Below, one piece after another: positions 1 through 7,493 of a stretch of DNA of 64,000 nt (the stretch's first letter is position 1; every line of letters starts with the position of its first letter). The notes beneath the pieces were generated by a model. The model did not search any database and was not told the DNA's origin. It saw only the letters and a program-made list of their open reading frames with translations. The stretch comes from Roseovarius indicus. GTDB lineage: Bacteria > Pseudomonadota > Alphaproteobacteria > Rhodobacterales > Rhodobacteraceae. The position numbers and the translations under genes are program-made. Where the stretch lies: the NCBI RefSeq assembly GCF_008728195.1, contig NZ_CP031598.1, positions 1,240,001-1,304,000 of the forward strand, written 5' to 3'.

Positions 1-1
1 C

Positions 2-481
2 GGCTCCGTCAATATCGCGGGCGCCCAGATCACTGTTCAGCGGCTGTTCCTCTGCGGCGTCGCCTTCCTGATGGCCGGCATTCTCTATTGGACGCTCGGC
101 CACACCAAGCTCGGCCGGGCCCTGCGGGCTGTGGCCTATGACCACGAGGCGGCCATGATGATGGGCGTGCCCTATGCGCGCATCGCCTTCTTCGGCTTCC
201 TGATCGCCTCGCTTCTGGCCGCCATCGCCGGCGCCCTCATCGCGCCCGTGTCCATCGTCTCTCCGGTGATCGGCACTGATTACCTGATCAAGGGCTTCAT
301 CGCCGTCATCATCGGCGGGCTGGGCAGCGTGCCCGGCGCCATCCTCGGCAGCCTCTTCGTGGCACTCGTGGAAACGCTTGGTGGGTACTATTTCGACTCC
401 TCCTACGCGACGATTGCGATCTTCGCGCTGGTGATCGTGGTCCTGCTGTTCCGTCCGAAGGGGGTGATGGGCCGTGCTTAA
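2..481 (+). CDS. livH: Branched-chain amino acid-type ABC transporter permease LivH (5' truncated)
   Basis: Inner-membrane permease of the LivHMGF (HAAT) family, which imports branched-chain amino acids or related amides with a periplasmic binding protein. The reading frame is open from base 2, so the N-terminus lies outside the window and about 159 C-terminal residues remain. Several hydrophobic segments are visible, along with the LivH-type stretch GRALRAVAYDHEAAMMMG, the coupling region that contacts the ATPases, and a GGLGSVPGAILG loop near the end. The stop overlaps the GTG start of livM by 8 bp, so the genes are translationally coupled. The true substrate cannot be read from the sequence. 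Confidence 0.9.
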   Translation, partial: GSVNIAGAQITVQRLFLCGVAFLMAGILYWTLGHTKLGRALRAVAYDHEAAMMMGVPYARIAFFGFLIASLLAAIAGALIAPVSIVSPVIGTDYLIKGFIAVIIGGLGSVPGAILGSLFVALVETLGGYYFDSSYATIAIFALVIVVLLFRPKGVMGRA

Positions 482-1424
482 GTCGACTTCCACCATTAGC
501 TGGCTCGTCTTCGCCGGCGCGGCGCTTCTGCTCTCGCTTCTGCTGCAGGATCTCTACCTGCGCAGCGTCCTGAACCTCATCGCCATCAGCGCGCTTCTGG
601 CCGTCAGCCTGCGGTTCGTGATGCTGATGGGCGAACTGAACTTCGCCATCGCCGCCTTCGTCGGCATCGGCGCCTACGCGGCGGGCTACATGAGCACGGC
701 GATGGAGGTGCCCTTCTGGCTTGCCATCCTGATTGCCGGCATCGGAACAGGCATCGTCAGCGCCGGCTTCGGGGCGGTCACGCTTCGCGCCAAGGGGCCG
801 TACTTCCTGCTGATCGGCTTCGCCTTCACCGAGGCCATCCGCGTCGCCTATTCCAAGGTTCCGGCACTTGGCGGCACCTCGGGCATGATCGGGATCTTCC
901 CTCCGATCGCGATGGACCCGTGGATGCCGTTCTTCGTCATGGCGACGGTGATCGTGCTGCTGCTCGTCTTCTTCATCCTCGAACATTCCGATTTCGGCCG
1001 GGTGCTCTTCGCCATCCGCGAAAAGGAAGAGGTCGCGCGCAGCGTCGGTATCAACACCTTCGTCTACAAGATCGTCACCATCGCCTTCGCCTGCTTCGCG
1101 GCCGGCATCGCGGGCGGCCTGCACGCCTTCGTCAACAACGTCATCAGCCCCGGCGATTTCAGCTACCTGATGGCGGCCTTCGCGCTGGCCTACGTGAAAG
1201 TCGGTGGCGAAGATCACTTCGTCGGCCCGATCCTCGGCGCGATTTTCCTGGTCTCGCTCTCGGCCTATGCCCTGGGCTTCGGCGGAGACGAGCATTTCAT
1301 CTACGGCGGTGCCATCGTGCTGGTCGTCCTGCTGCTGCCGAAAGGTGCGGTGGGCGCGGTCGCCAACATGCGGCCGAAGAAATCCGACGTGAAAGGAGGC
1401 GCCAATGCAGCCCTCGAGCAATGA
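474..1424 (+). CDS. livM: Branched-chain amino acid-type ABC transporter permease LivM
   Basis: Second inner-membrane permease of the LivHMGF importer, 316 aa, a normal length for a LivM without an N-terminal extension. It begins at a GTG inside the end of livH. There are about eight to ten hydrophobic segments, with the LivM-type coupling loop FGRVLFAIREKEEVARSVGI near residues 170-190 and the motif AFALAYVKVGGEDHFVGPIL near residue 240. It overlaps livG by 20 bp. Together with livH it should form the membrane channel; the binding protein is not in this window. Confidence 0.9.
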   Translation: MLKSTSTISWLVFAGAALLLSLLLQDLYLRSVLNLIAISALLAVSLRFVMLMGELNFAIAAFVGIGAYAAGYMSTAMEVPFWLAILIAGIGTGIVSAGFGAVTLRAKGPYFLLIGFAFTEAIRVAYSKVPALGGTSGMIGIFPPIAMDPWMPFFVMATVIVLLLVFFILEHSDFGRVLFAIREKEEVARSVGINTFVYKIVTIAFACFAAGIAGGLHAFVNNVISPGDFSYLMAAFALAYVKVGGEDHFVGPILGAIFLVSLSAYALGFGGDEHFIYGGAIVLVVLLLPKGAVGAVANMRPKKSDVKGGANAALEQ

Positions 1425-2145
1425 CGCCCTGCTTCGGGTCAGCGAGCTCAGCAAGCGCTTTGATGGGCTGCTGGCCGTCGACAACCTCGAGTTCGAAGTC
1501 CGCCCCGGCGAGATATTCGGCCTGATCGGCCCCAACGGCGCGGGCAAGAGCACCACCTTCAACCTGATCAGCGGGTTCATCCCCTGGACCACGGGCAAGG
1601 TTCAGGTCTGCGGCAAGGAAATGCGCCGTGGCAAGCCGCTGGTGGCCAGCGAGGCCGGCCTCGTTCGCACCTTCCAACACGGCAGTTATGTCGGCGGCAT
1701 GAGCGTGCGCGACAACCTCCGCCTCGGCACTATCGTCCGCAACAAGAAGGCGGATCGCGATGCCGGCGTGCTCGAGGCCGCCCGCCGGCTGGGCCTGTCG
1801 GACTATCTTGACGAAACCACCAGCAACCTGCCGCACGGGCTTCAGCGCCTTGTCAGCATGGCCATCGCCATCGCCGCACAGCCGCGCCTGCTCTGCCTCG
1901 ACGAGCCGCTCACCGGCCTCAACGAGACCGAGGTCACCACCGTGCTCAATGTGCTCGACGACTACCGCAAGACGGAAGGCCGGGCGATCCTGCTGGTGGA
2001 ACACAACATGAAAGCCGTTATGCGCATCTGCGACCGCATCCTCGTGCTGCACCACGGCGCGCACCTCGCCACGGGCAGCCCGGAAGACATCCGCGGCAAC
2101 AAGGCCGTGATCGAAGCCTACCTGGGAGAGAGCCATGCAGCCTGA
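1405..2145 (+). CDS. livG: Branched-chain amino acid-type ABC transporter ATP-binding protein LivG
   Basis: Cytoplasmic ATPase of the LivHMGF importer, 246 aa. The Walker A motif GPNGAGKST is at about residues 42-50 and the Walker B LLCLDEPLTGL lies in the second half, followed by a switch histidine in LVEHNMKAV. The signature segment reads NLPHGLQRL, as in LivG proteins that deviate from the LSGGQ consensus. The start is an ATG preceded by AAAGGAGG inside livM, and the stop overlaps livF by 11 bp. Confidence 0.92.
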   Translation: MQPSSNDALLRVSELSKRFDGLLAVDNLEFEVRPGEIFGLIGPNGAGKSTTFNLISGFIPWTTGKVQVCGKEMRRGKPLVASEAGLVRTFQHGSYVGGMSVRDNLRLGTIVRNKKADRDAGVLEAARRLGLSDYLDETTSNLPHGLQRLVSMAIAIAAQPRLLCLDEPLTGLNETEVTTVLNVLDDYRKTEGRAILLVEHNMKAVMRICDRILVLHHGAHLATGSPEDIRGNKAVIEAYLGESHAA

Positions 2146-2857
2146 CGCGCCGACCCTCGATCTGTCCGGGGTGTCATCCGGCTATGGCAGCTTCCCGGTT
2201 TTGCACAATATCGACCTCAAAGTCGAAAAGGGCACCATCGTCGCGCTGATCGGTGCCAACGGCGCCGGCAAGTCGACCCTCATCAAGACCGTCAGCGGCC
2301 TCGTCCGTACCAAGGGCGGCAAGATCGTCTTCAACGGTCAGGACTGCACCAGCCACAGCCCCGACAAGATGATCCGCGCAGGCCTTGGCCTCGTCCCGGA
2401 AGGGCGCCGTCTCTTCGGCGACATGACCCTGCGCGAGAATCTCGAAATGGGCGCCTATGCCCGGTCCGACAAACACGCCATCGCCAAGGATTTCGAGCGT
2501 GTGCTGGCGCTTTTCCCAGAGCTGAGAGATCGGCTTTCAACCGTGGCGTCCTCGTTCAGCGGCGGGCAGCAACAGATGGTTGCCATCGCGCGGGCCCTCA
2601 TGGGCGCACCAAAGCTCTTGCTGCTCGACGAACCGACGATCGGTCTCGCCCCCGTGGTCGTGGAGCGCGTGGCCAACCTGATCCGGGAAATCTCCGAGAT
2701 GGGCGTCGACATCCTTCTGATCGAACAGAACGCCGAGGTCGCGCTGACCATCGCGGATTACGGCTATGTTCTGGAGAACGGCAAGGTGGTGATGGAAAAC
2801 AAGGCCGACGTGCTCCTCGACGACCCGCAGGTTCAGACGGCCTATCTGGGCATCTGA
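2135..2857 (+). CDS. livF: Branched-chain amino acid-type ABC transporter ATP-binding protein LivF
   Basis: Second cytoplasmic ATPase of the importer, 240 aa. Walker A GANGAGKST lies near residues 40-48, the signature is SFSGGQQQM and Walker B is LLLLDEPTIGLAP. The C-terminal part with GYVLENGKVVMENKA is typical of LivF. Its start overlaps livG, preceded by GGGAGAG. It is the last gene of the operon; a GC-rich 46-bp gap separates it from the convergent regulator gene. Confidence 0.92.
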   Translation: MQPDAPTLDLSGVSSGYGSFPVLHNIDLKVEKGTIVALIGANGAGKSTLIKTVSGLVRTKGGKIVFNGQDCTSHSPDKMIRAGLGLVPEGRRLFGDMTLRENLEMGAYARSDKHAIAKDFERVLALFPELRDRLSTVASSFSGGQQQMVAIARALMGAPKLLLLDEPTIGLAPVVVERVANLIREISEMGVDILLIEQNAEVALTIADYGYVLENGKVVMENKADVLLDDPQVQTAYLGI

Positions 2858-2903
2858 CATCGCGGTGGCGCGGGCGCGGTCTGTGCCGGGCCCGGCCACC
2901 ACT

Positions 2904-3563
2904 TCAGGTGCTGGCCCTGGTCAGGTGGTCGATGGTCGTGCGAATATGCCGTCGCGCGATGGCCTCGGCCCTGTCACCGTCGCCGCTGCGGATCGCCTCG
3001 ACAATCTCCACATGCTCTTCGATGGCCCGGGTCGCGCGGTCGCGGTTAAGCATCGAAGACGGCGTGAATACCTGCGACGTCATCCTCACGAGCGGCAATT
3101 CTCGCGACAGGAACTTGTTGCCCGCGAGGTCCAGAATGGTGGCGTGAAACTGTACGTTCAGGTTCGTGTAGTCCTGGGGCACCCAGGGGTCGACTGACCG
3201 GCGCTGCTGTTTGACAAGGTCCAGCAGTATCTCGAGCGCGGCATCATCGGCATGTTTCGACGCCTCTCTGGCGGCAAGCCCGTCGATGACTTCGCGCATC
3301 GCGTAGGCATCGAGCAATTCATCGGGGCACACGCTGACAACCCGCACGGCGCCGCCGCTGCTCTGCGTCACGAGCCCTTCCTGCTCCAGCACGCGAAAAG
3401 CTTCGCGCACGGGGGTCCGGCTTACCTTCAGCGTGGTGGATATCTGAACCTGGCGAAGGTGATCACCGGGCGAGAGCTGCCCGGAATAGATGCGCTCGCG
3501 AAGCAGATTCGCAACTTCGTGAACCAGTCGGGTTCTGCTTTCCCATTCGAACGTTCTTTCCAT
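2904..3563 (-). CDS. GntR family transcriptional regulator with FCD ligand domain
   Basis: DNA-binding regulator, 219 aa from the ATG chosen here. The N-terminal winged helix-turn-helix (about residues 10-75) contains SPGDHLRQVQIS, SRTPVREAFRVLEQEGLV and a GGAVRVVS wing, as in GntR proteins. The C-terminal alpha-helical part, with metal-binding-type histidines such as FHATILDLAGN and IEEHVEIVEAI, is an FCD effector domain, usually for a carboxylate or amino-acid-like ligand. ATG 3563 is preceded by AAGTAAGG; an upstream TTG at 3593 is possible but poorly placed. The gene is divergent from the peptide ABC operon and probably controls it, by inference from position and from the tandem repeats in the gap. 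Confidence 0.88.
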   Translation of the reverse strand: MERTFEWESRTRLVHEVANLLRERIYSGQLSPGDHLRQVQISTTLKVSRTPVREAFRVLEQEGLVTQSSGGAVRVVSVCPDELLDAYAMREVIDGLAAREASKHADDAALEILLDLVKQQRRSVDPWVPQDYTNLNVQFHATILDLAGNKFLSRELPLVRMTSQVFTPSSMLNRDRATRAIEEHVEIVEAIRSGDGDRAEAIARRHIRTTIDHLTRAST

Positions 3564-3613
3564 GCACCTTACTTTAACAGGTTTTTCGCTCAAAAAAACG
3601 GCGACCTTGACGG

Positions 3614-3640
3614 CGTTAATCGTTAATGTATCCTGTATCC
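3614..3640. promoter_or_regulatory. Tandem heptamer repeats, candidate GntR operator
   Basis: The gap between the GntR gene and the dppB-like gene holds two adjacent direct repeats. CGTTAAT occurs at 3614-3620 and 3621-3627, and TGTATCC at 3627-3633 and 3634-3640. FCD-type GntR proteins commonly bind short AT-rich sites beside their own genes, so this is a likely operator for the divergent pair. The function is inferred; the repeats are read directly. Confidence 0.45.
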
Positions 3641-3672
3641 AAAGTCAACCATCGGTGGATCAGGGAGGCGAA

Positions 3673-4623
3673 GTGCTCGTACAGTTTGGTGCCAAAATGA
3701 TCGGGTTCATTGGCACCGTTCTGGCGTCGATGGTCTTGATCTTCATCATGCTGGAGGTCCTGCCCGGGGATCCTGCACTGGTCATGCTCGGCCCCGATGC
3801 CACGCCGGACACGCTGGCCGCCCTGCGCACGGAAATGGGGCTGGACCGGCCAGTGCTCACACGGTTCTTCGAGTGGATCCTCGACATGCTTCGCGGCGAT
3901 TTCGGCATCAGCTATGCTTATGGCGTGCCGGTTTCCGAGCTGATCCTGGACCGGCTTGCCGTGACCCTTCCGCTGGCAATGATCGCGATCGTGATAACGG
4001 TCGTGCTGGCGATCGGCCTTGGCGTATTCACGGCAATCAACAACCACAGGCTGCGCGGCCAGATCATCATGGCGCTGACCCAATTCGGAATTGCCATTCC
4101 CAGCTTTTGGTTCGGCCTGCTGCTGATCCTCCTTTTCTCGATCCACTTGGCTTGGGTCCCGTCCGGCGGTTTCCCCGGGTGGGACGAGGGGGTGGGCACG
4201 GCCCTCGAATCGCTGATCCTGCCAGCCTGCGCGCTCGCGCTCGTCCAGGCGGCGATCCTGACGCGTGTCACCCGTTCGGCTCTCCTCGAGGTGCTTCACG
4301 AAGATTACATCCGCACCGCCCGCGCCAAGGGGCTGGCAAGGCAGGGCGTGCTATGGCGCCATGCCTTGCAAAATGCGCTCGTCCCCGTGGCGACGGTCAT
4401 GGGCCTGCAATTCGCATCCCTCGTCGCAGGCACGATCGTCATCGAGAACGTGTTCGCCTTGCCCGGCCTCGGGCGTCTGATCTTCCTGGCAGTCGAGCAG
4501 CGGGATCTGGTCGTCATCCGTGTCATCGTCGTTCTGCTGGTCGGCATGGTCATCCTGATGAACTACCTGGTCGATATCGCCTACCTCTTCATTGACCCGC
4601 GCCTCCGGAGGCGACCCGCATGA
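3673..4623 (+). CDS. Peptide-type ABC transporter permease (DppB-like)
   Basis: Inner-membrane permease of the oligopeptide/dipeptide/nickel importer family, 316 aa. The GTG at 3673 is chosen because a strong AGGGAGG lies just upstream and because it gives a normal DppB N-terminus; the open frame extends further upstream but overlaps the regulator gene. Seen in the sequence: the N-terminal FIMLEVLPGDPALVMLG segment, typical of DppB, the coupling-loop region ARAKGLARQGVLWRHALQNALVP, given here only as a landmark near residue 225, and a C-terminal YLVDIAYLFIDPRLR. It overlaps the next permease gene by 4 bp. Confidence 0.9.
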   Translation: MLVQFGAKMIGFIGTVLASMVLIFIMLEVLPGDPALVMLGPDATPDTLAALRTEMGLDRPVLTRFFEWILDMLRGDFGISYAYGVPVSELILDRLAVTLPLAMIAIVITVVLAIGLGVFTAINNHRLRGQIIMALTQFGIAIPSFWFGLLLILLFSIHLAWVPSGGFPGWDEGVGTALESLILPACALALVQAAILTRVTRSALLEVLHEDYIRTARAKGLARQGVLWRHALQNALVPVATVMGLQFASLVAGTIVIENVFALPGLGRLIFLAVEQRDLVVIRVIVVLLVGMVILMNYLVDIAYLFIDPRLRRRPA

Positions 4624-5483
4624 CGGTTGCGACCGGCAGACGAGCCTCGGCATTCCGCAGGCGCCTGGGGTCGGCAGGGCTCAGCCTGTGGTGCGGCGGG
4701 GCCATCACGGTGTCCCTGATCGCCGTCACGATCCTGTCGTTCGTCTGGACGCCATACTCCCCCCTGAAAATGAACATGCGCGAACGGCTGCAGGCCCCGT
4801 CGATAGAGCATCTTCTGGGAACCGATCACTTCGGCCGGGATGTCCTGTCGATGCTCATGGTCGGCGGGCAAAGCGCCCTCAAGGTCGGGATCGTCGCCGT
4901 GCTTATCGGCGTCATCCTGGGGGTCGCCCTCGGTCTGGCCGCCGCCGCAAGGGGCGGGTGGTTCGAGGCTCTGGCGATGCGGACCTCCGATCTTCTCTTC
5001 GCCTTTCCCGTCGTCCTTCTCGCCATCATGCTTGCGGCGGGGTTCGGGCCCGGCAGCGTGACCAGCATGGTCGCCATCGGTATTCACAACGTGCCGATAT
5101 TTGCACGCCTGACGCGGGCAGGGGCCAAGACGATCTGGGCGCGCGAGTTCGTGATGGCTGCCAAGGTCAACGGACGTGGAAATTTCTACATTTCGATGGT
5201 TCACGTGCTTCCCAACGTGGTGAACATCCTTGTCGTGCAGGCGACGATTTCATTCGCGATTGCCATTCTGGCAGATGCGGCGCTCGGGTATCTTGGCTTG
5301 GGCACACAGCCTCCGGTTCCGACCTGGGGGCGAATGCTGAGCGATGCGCAATCCTACATGGCGCAAGGCCCCTACCTTGCCATCTTTCCCGGCCTGACCA
5401 TCGCGCTGGCGGTGCTGGGGCTCAATCTGCTGGGGGATGCGCTGCGCGATCTCATCGACCCAAGATCGTCGAAGGGGCACTGA
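4620..5483 (+). CDS. Peptide-type ABC transporter permease (DppC-like)
   Basis: Second permease of the same importer, 287 aa. A single N-terminal membrane segment is followed by HLLGTDHFGRDVLSML (about residues 62-77), a hallmark of DppC/OppC proteins, then five more hydrophobic segments. The coupling loop contains the AREFVMAAKVNGRG region, and the C-terminus GLNLLGDALRDLIDPR is characteristic. The ATG lies in an ATGA overlap with the upstream permease. The downstream ATPase starts 1 bp after its stop. Confidence 0.92.
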   Translation: MTVATGRRASAFRRRLGSAGLSLWCGGAITVSLIAVTILSFVWTPYSPLKMNMRERLQAPSIEHLLGTDHFGRDVLSMLMVGGQSALKVGIVAVLIGVILGVALGLAAAARGGWFEALAMRTSDLLFAFPVVLLAIMLAAGFGPGSVTSMVAIGIHNVPIFARLTRAGAKTIWAREFVMAAKVNGRGNFYISMVHVLPNVVNILVVQATISFAIAILADAALGYLGLGTQPPVPTWGRMLSDAQSYMAQGPYLAIFPGLTIALAVLGLNLLGDALRDLIDPRSSKGH

Positions 5484-5484
5484 G

Positions 5485-6453
5485 ATGGCGTTGCTCGAAG
5501 TCGATGCACTCACGGTTGCGATCCCGTCCTTCGACGGTTGGATCAGGCCGGTTGACGACATCTCGTTCGAGATCAGCCGCGGCGAGATCGTCGGCATCGT
5601 CGGCGAATCCGGCTGCGGAAAGTCGACGACGGCCCTGGCCATCATGCGGTTGCTGTCGGAAAGCGTGAAGACGACCGGCAGCATACGATTTGCGGGCGAG
5701 GACCTTCTGGCCCGGTCCGAGGCCGAGATGTGCACCCTGCGCGGCAACCGCATCGCGATGGTCTTCCAGGAACCGATGACAGCCCTGAACCCGGTGAAAT
5801 CCATCGGCTACCAGGTCATGGAACCGTTGCTTCTGCATACGAAAATCTCGCCGTCCGAGGCCCGGGCCGAAGCCGCAAGGCTGCTCCATCGGGTCGGCAT
5901 CGATGATCCGGAACGGCGGCTGCGGGCCTATCCGCATCAGCTTTCGGGCGGGCAAAGACAGCGCGTGGTCATTGCCATGGCGCTGGCGTGCAAGCCCGAC
6001 CTGATCGTGGCGGACGAGCCGACGACCGCGCTCGATACCACCGTCCAGCGGCAAATCCTCGATCTGCTCGTCGAACTGGTCGACGAAACGGACGTGGCCT
6101 TGCTGCTCATCACCCACAATCTCGCGATCGTCTCCGAGATCGCCGATCGTGTGCTGGTCATGTATGGCGGCCGGATCGCAGAGGCCGGGCAGGCCGACAA
6201 GGTCTTCGCCAACCCGTTGCACCCCTACGCCAAGGGTCTCATGCGGGCGCTGCCGCAACCCGGCGCCGCCCAAGGCGAACGCCTGAAGCCGATCGGCGGT
6301 GTGGTGCCCCGCCTGGCCGACATGCCGCCGGGCTGCCCCTTGGCCGACCGCTGCCCCGATGTCATTCCCGAGTGCCGGAGCGCGCGTCCCGACGTCCGGA
6401 CGGTTGCCGATGACCACCAGGTCGCCTGCATACGTGTGGGAGGTACGCCATGA
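5485..6453 (+). CDS. Peptide-type ABC transporter ATP-binding protein (DppD-like)
   Basis: ATPase of the peptide importer, 322 aa. Walker A GESGCGKSTT, signature LSGGQRQRV and Walker B LIVADEPTTALD are all intact. The C-terminal oligopeptide/dipeptide domain carries the cysteine cluster CPLADRCPDVIPEC, typical of DppD/OppD. ATG 5485 was chosen over an in-frame upstream ATG because it follows GAAGGGG and directly succeeds the permease stop. It overlaps the second ATPase by 4 bp. Confidence 0.92.
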   Translation: MALLEVDALTVAIPSFDGWIRPVDDISFEISRGEIVGIVGESGCGKSTTALAIMRLLSESVKTTGSIRFAGEDLLARSEAEMCTLRGNRIAMVFQEPMTALNPVKSIGYQVMEPLLLHTKISPSEARAEAARLLHRVGIDDPERRLRAYPHQLSGGQRQRVVIAMALACKPDLIVADEPTTALDTTVQRQILDLLVELVDETDVALLLITHNLAIVSEIADRVLVMYGGRIAEAGQADKVFANPLHPYAKGLMRALPQPGAAQGERLKPIGGVVPRLADMPPGCPLADRCPDVIPECRSARPDVRTVADDHQVACIRVGGTP

Positions 6454-7421
6454 CGACGACGACCGGCAATGTTCTCTCGGTCGACAGCCTGAACGTCGAC
6501 TACGCGCTGCCCCGGCGCAGTCTTTTCACCGCACCGGGGCATTTCCGGGCGGTCAGCAATGCCACGTTCTCGATCAAAAGCGGCGCCTCGCTTGCCCTGG
6601 TAGGGGAATCCGGTTCCGGAAAATCCTCTCTGGCCAAGGCGGTGATGGGCCTCGAACCGGCAAGCAGCGGCACCGTGACGCTCTTCGACCAGGACGTGGC
6701 AAGCCTGTCGTCGGAAGCCTTCCGGAAACTCCGCCAGCGCTTCCAGATGATCTTTCAGGATCCTTACGGCTCCCTTGATCCCCTGCACTCGATCGAGCGC
6801 ATCATCGTCGAGCCGCTTTTGGGCGTCGACAGGAAAACCGCCCGCGACCGCGCGGCAAAGGTCCTGTCCGACGTGGGCCTGTCGGCGGACGACCTGAAGA
6901 AATACCCGCACCAGTTCTCCGGCGGACAACGCCAGCGCATCGCAATCGCCCGCTCGCTGGTCACGCGCCCCGAACTGATCGTCGCCGACGAGCCGGTTTC
7001 GGCCCTCGATGTCTCCGTGCAGGCGCAGGTTCTGAACCTGATGCAGGATCTCAGGGCCGAGTACGGCATGGCCTACCTGTTCATCAGCCATGACCTCGCC
7101 GTGGTCGAATATCTCTGCGAGGATATCGTCGTCCTGTTCCGCGGCACCATCGTCGAGTCCGGCAATACACGCGACGTGATGCGCAATCCGATGCATCCCT
7201 ACACGCAAGAGCTTGTCGCGGCGATGCCCCGGATCGGGCGGCGCAAACGCGGTGTCGACGCCGAACCCACCGCACCGGTCGATCGGGGTCCCAAGGACGT
7301 CTCGGAGAGCGGCGGCTGCCCCTACAAGGCCCGCTGCCCGCTGGCGGCGCCGGTCTGCGATGGCACGCCGAAACTTCGCCCCATCGAAGGGGGCCGCCAT
7401 GTCGCCTGCCATTTCGCATGA
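6450..7421 (+). CDS. Peptide-type ABC transporter ATP-binding protein (DppF-like)
   Basis: Second ATPase of the importer, 323 aa. Walker A GESGSGKSS, signature FSGGQRQRI and Walker B LIVADEPVSALD are present, and the C-terminal domain ends with the cysteine cluster CPYKARCPLAAPVC. Pairing with the DppD-like ATPase is the usual arrangement for Dpp/Opp/Gsi importers. The ATG lies in a 4-bp overlap with the preceding gene, followed 72 bp later by the hydrolase gene of the same operon. Confidence 0.92.
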   Translation: MTTTTGNVLSVDSLNVDYALPRRSLFTAPGHFRAVSNATFSIKSGASLALVGESGSGKSSLAKAVMGLEPASSGTVTLFDQDVASLSSEAFRKLRQRFQMIFQDPYGSLDPLHSIERIIVEPLLGVDRKTARDRAAKVLSDVGLSADDLKKYPHQFSGGQRQRIAIARSLVTRPELIVADEPVSALDVSVQAQVLNLMQDLRAEYGMAYLFISHDLAVVEYLCEDIVVLFRGTIVESGNTRDVMRNPMHPYTQELVAAMPRIGRRKRGVDAEPTAPVDRGPKDVSESGGCPYKARCPLAAPVCDGTPKLRPIEGGRHVACHFA

Positions 7422-7493
7422 CCTGCCGATCCCCGCACCACGATCCACGACAGCATGTCGCGGCGGAAGCCATTCGAACAGAAGGAACAATTG

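Noticed and set aside
2885..2896. GCCGGGCCCGGC palindrome in the gap between livF and the GntR gene
   Set aside because: It could be a shared terminator for the converging genes, but it has no loop and no T-run, so it is not listed as a feature.
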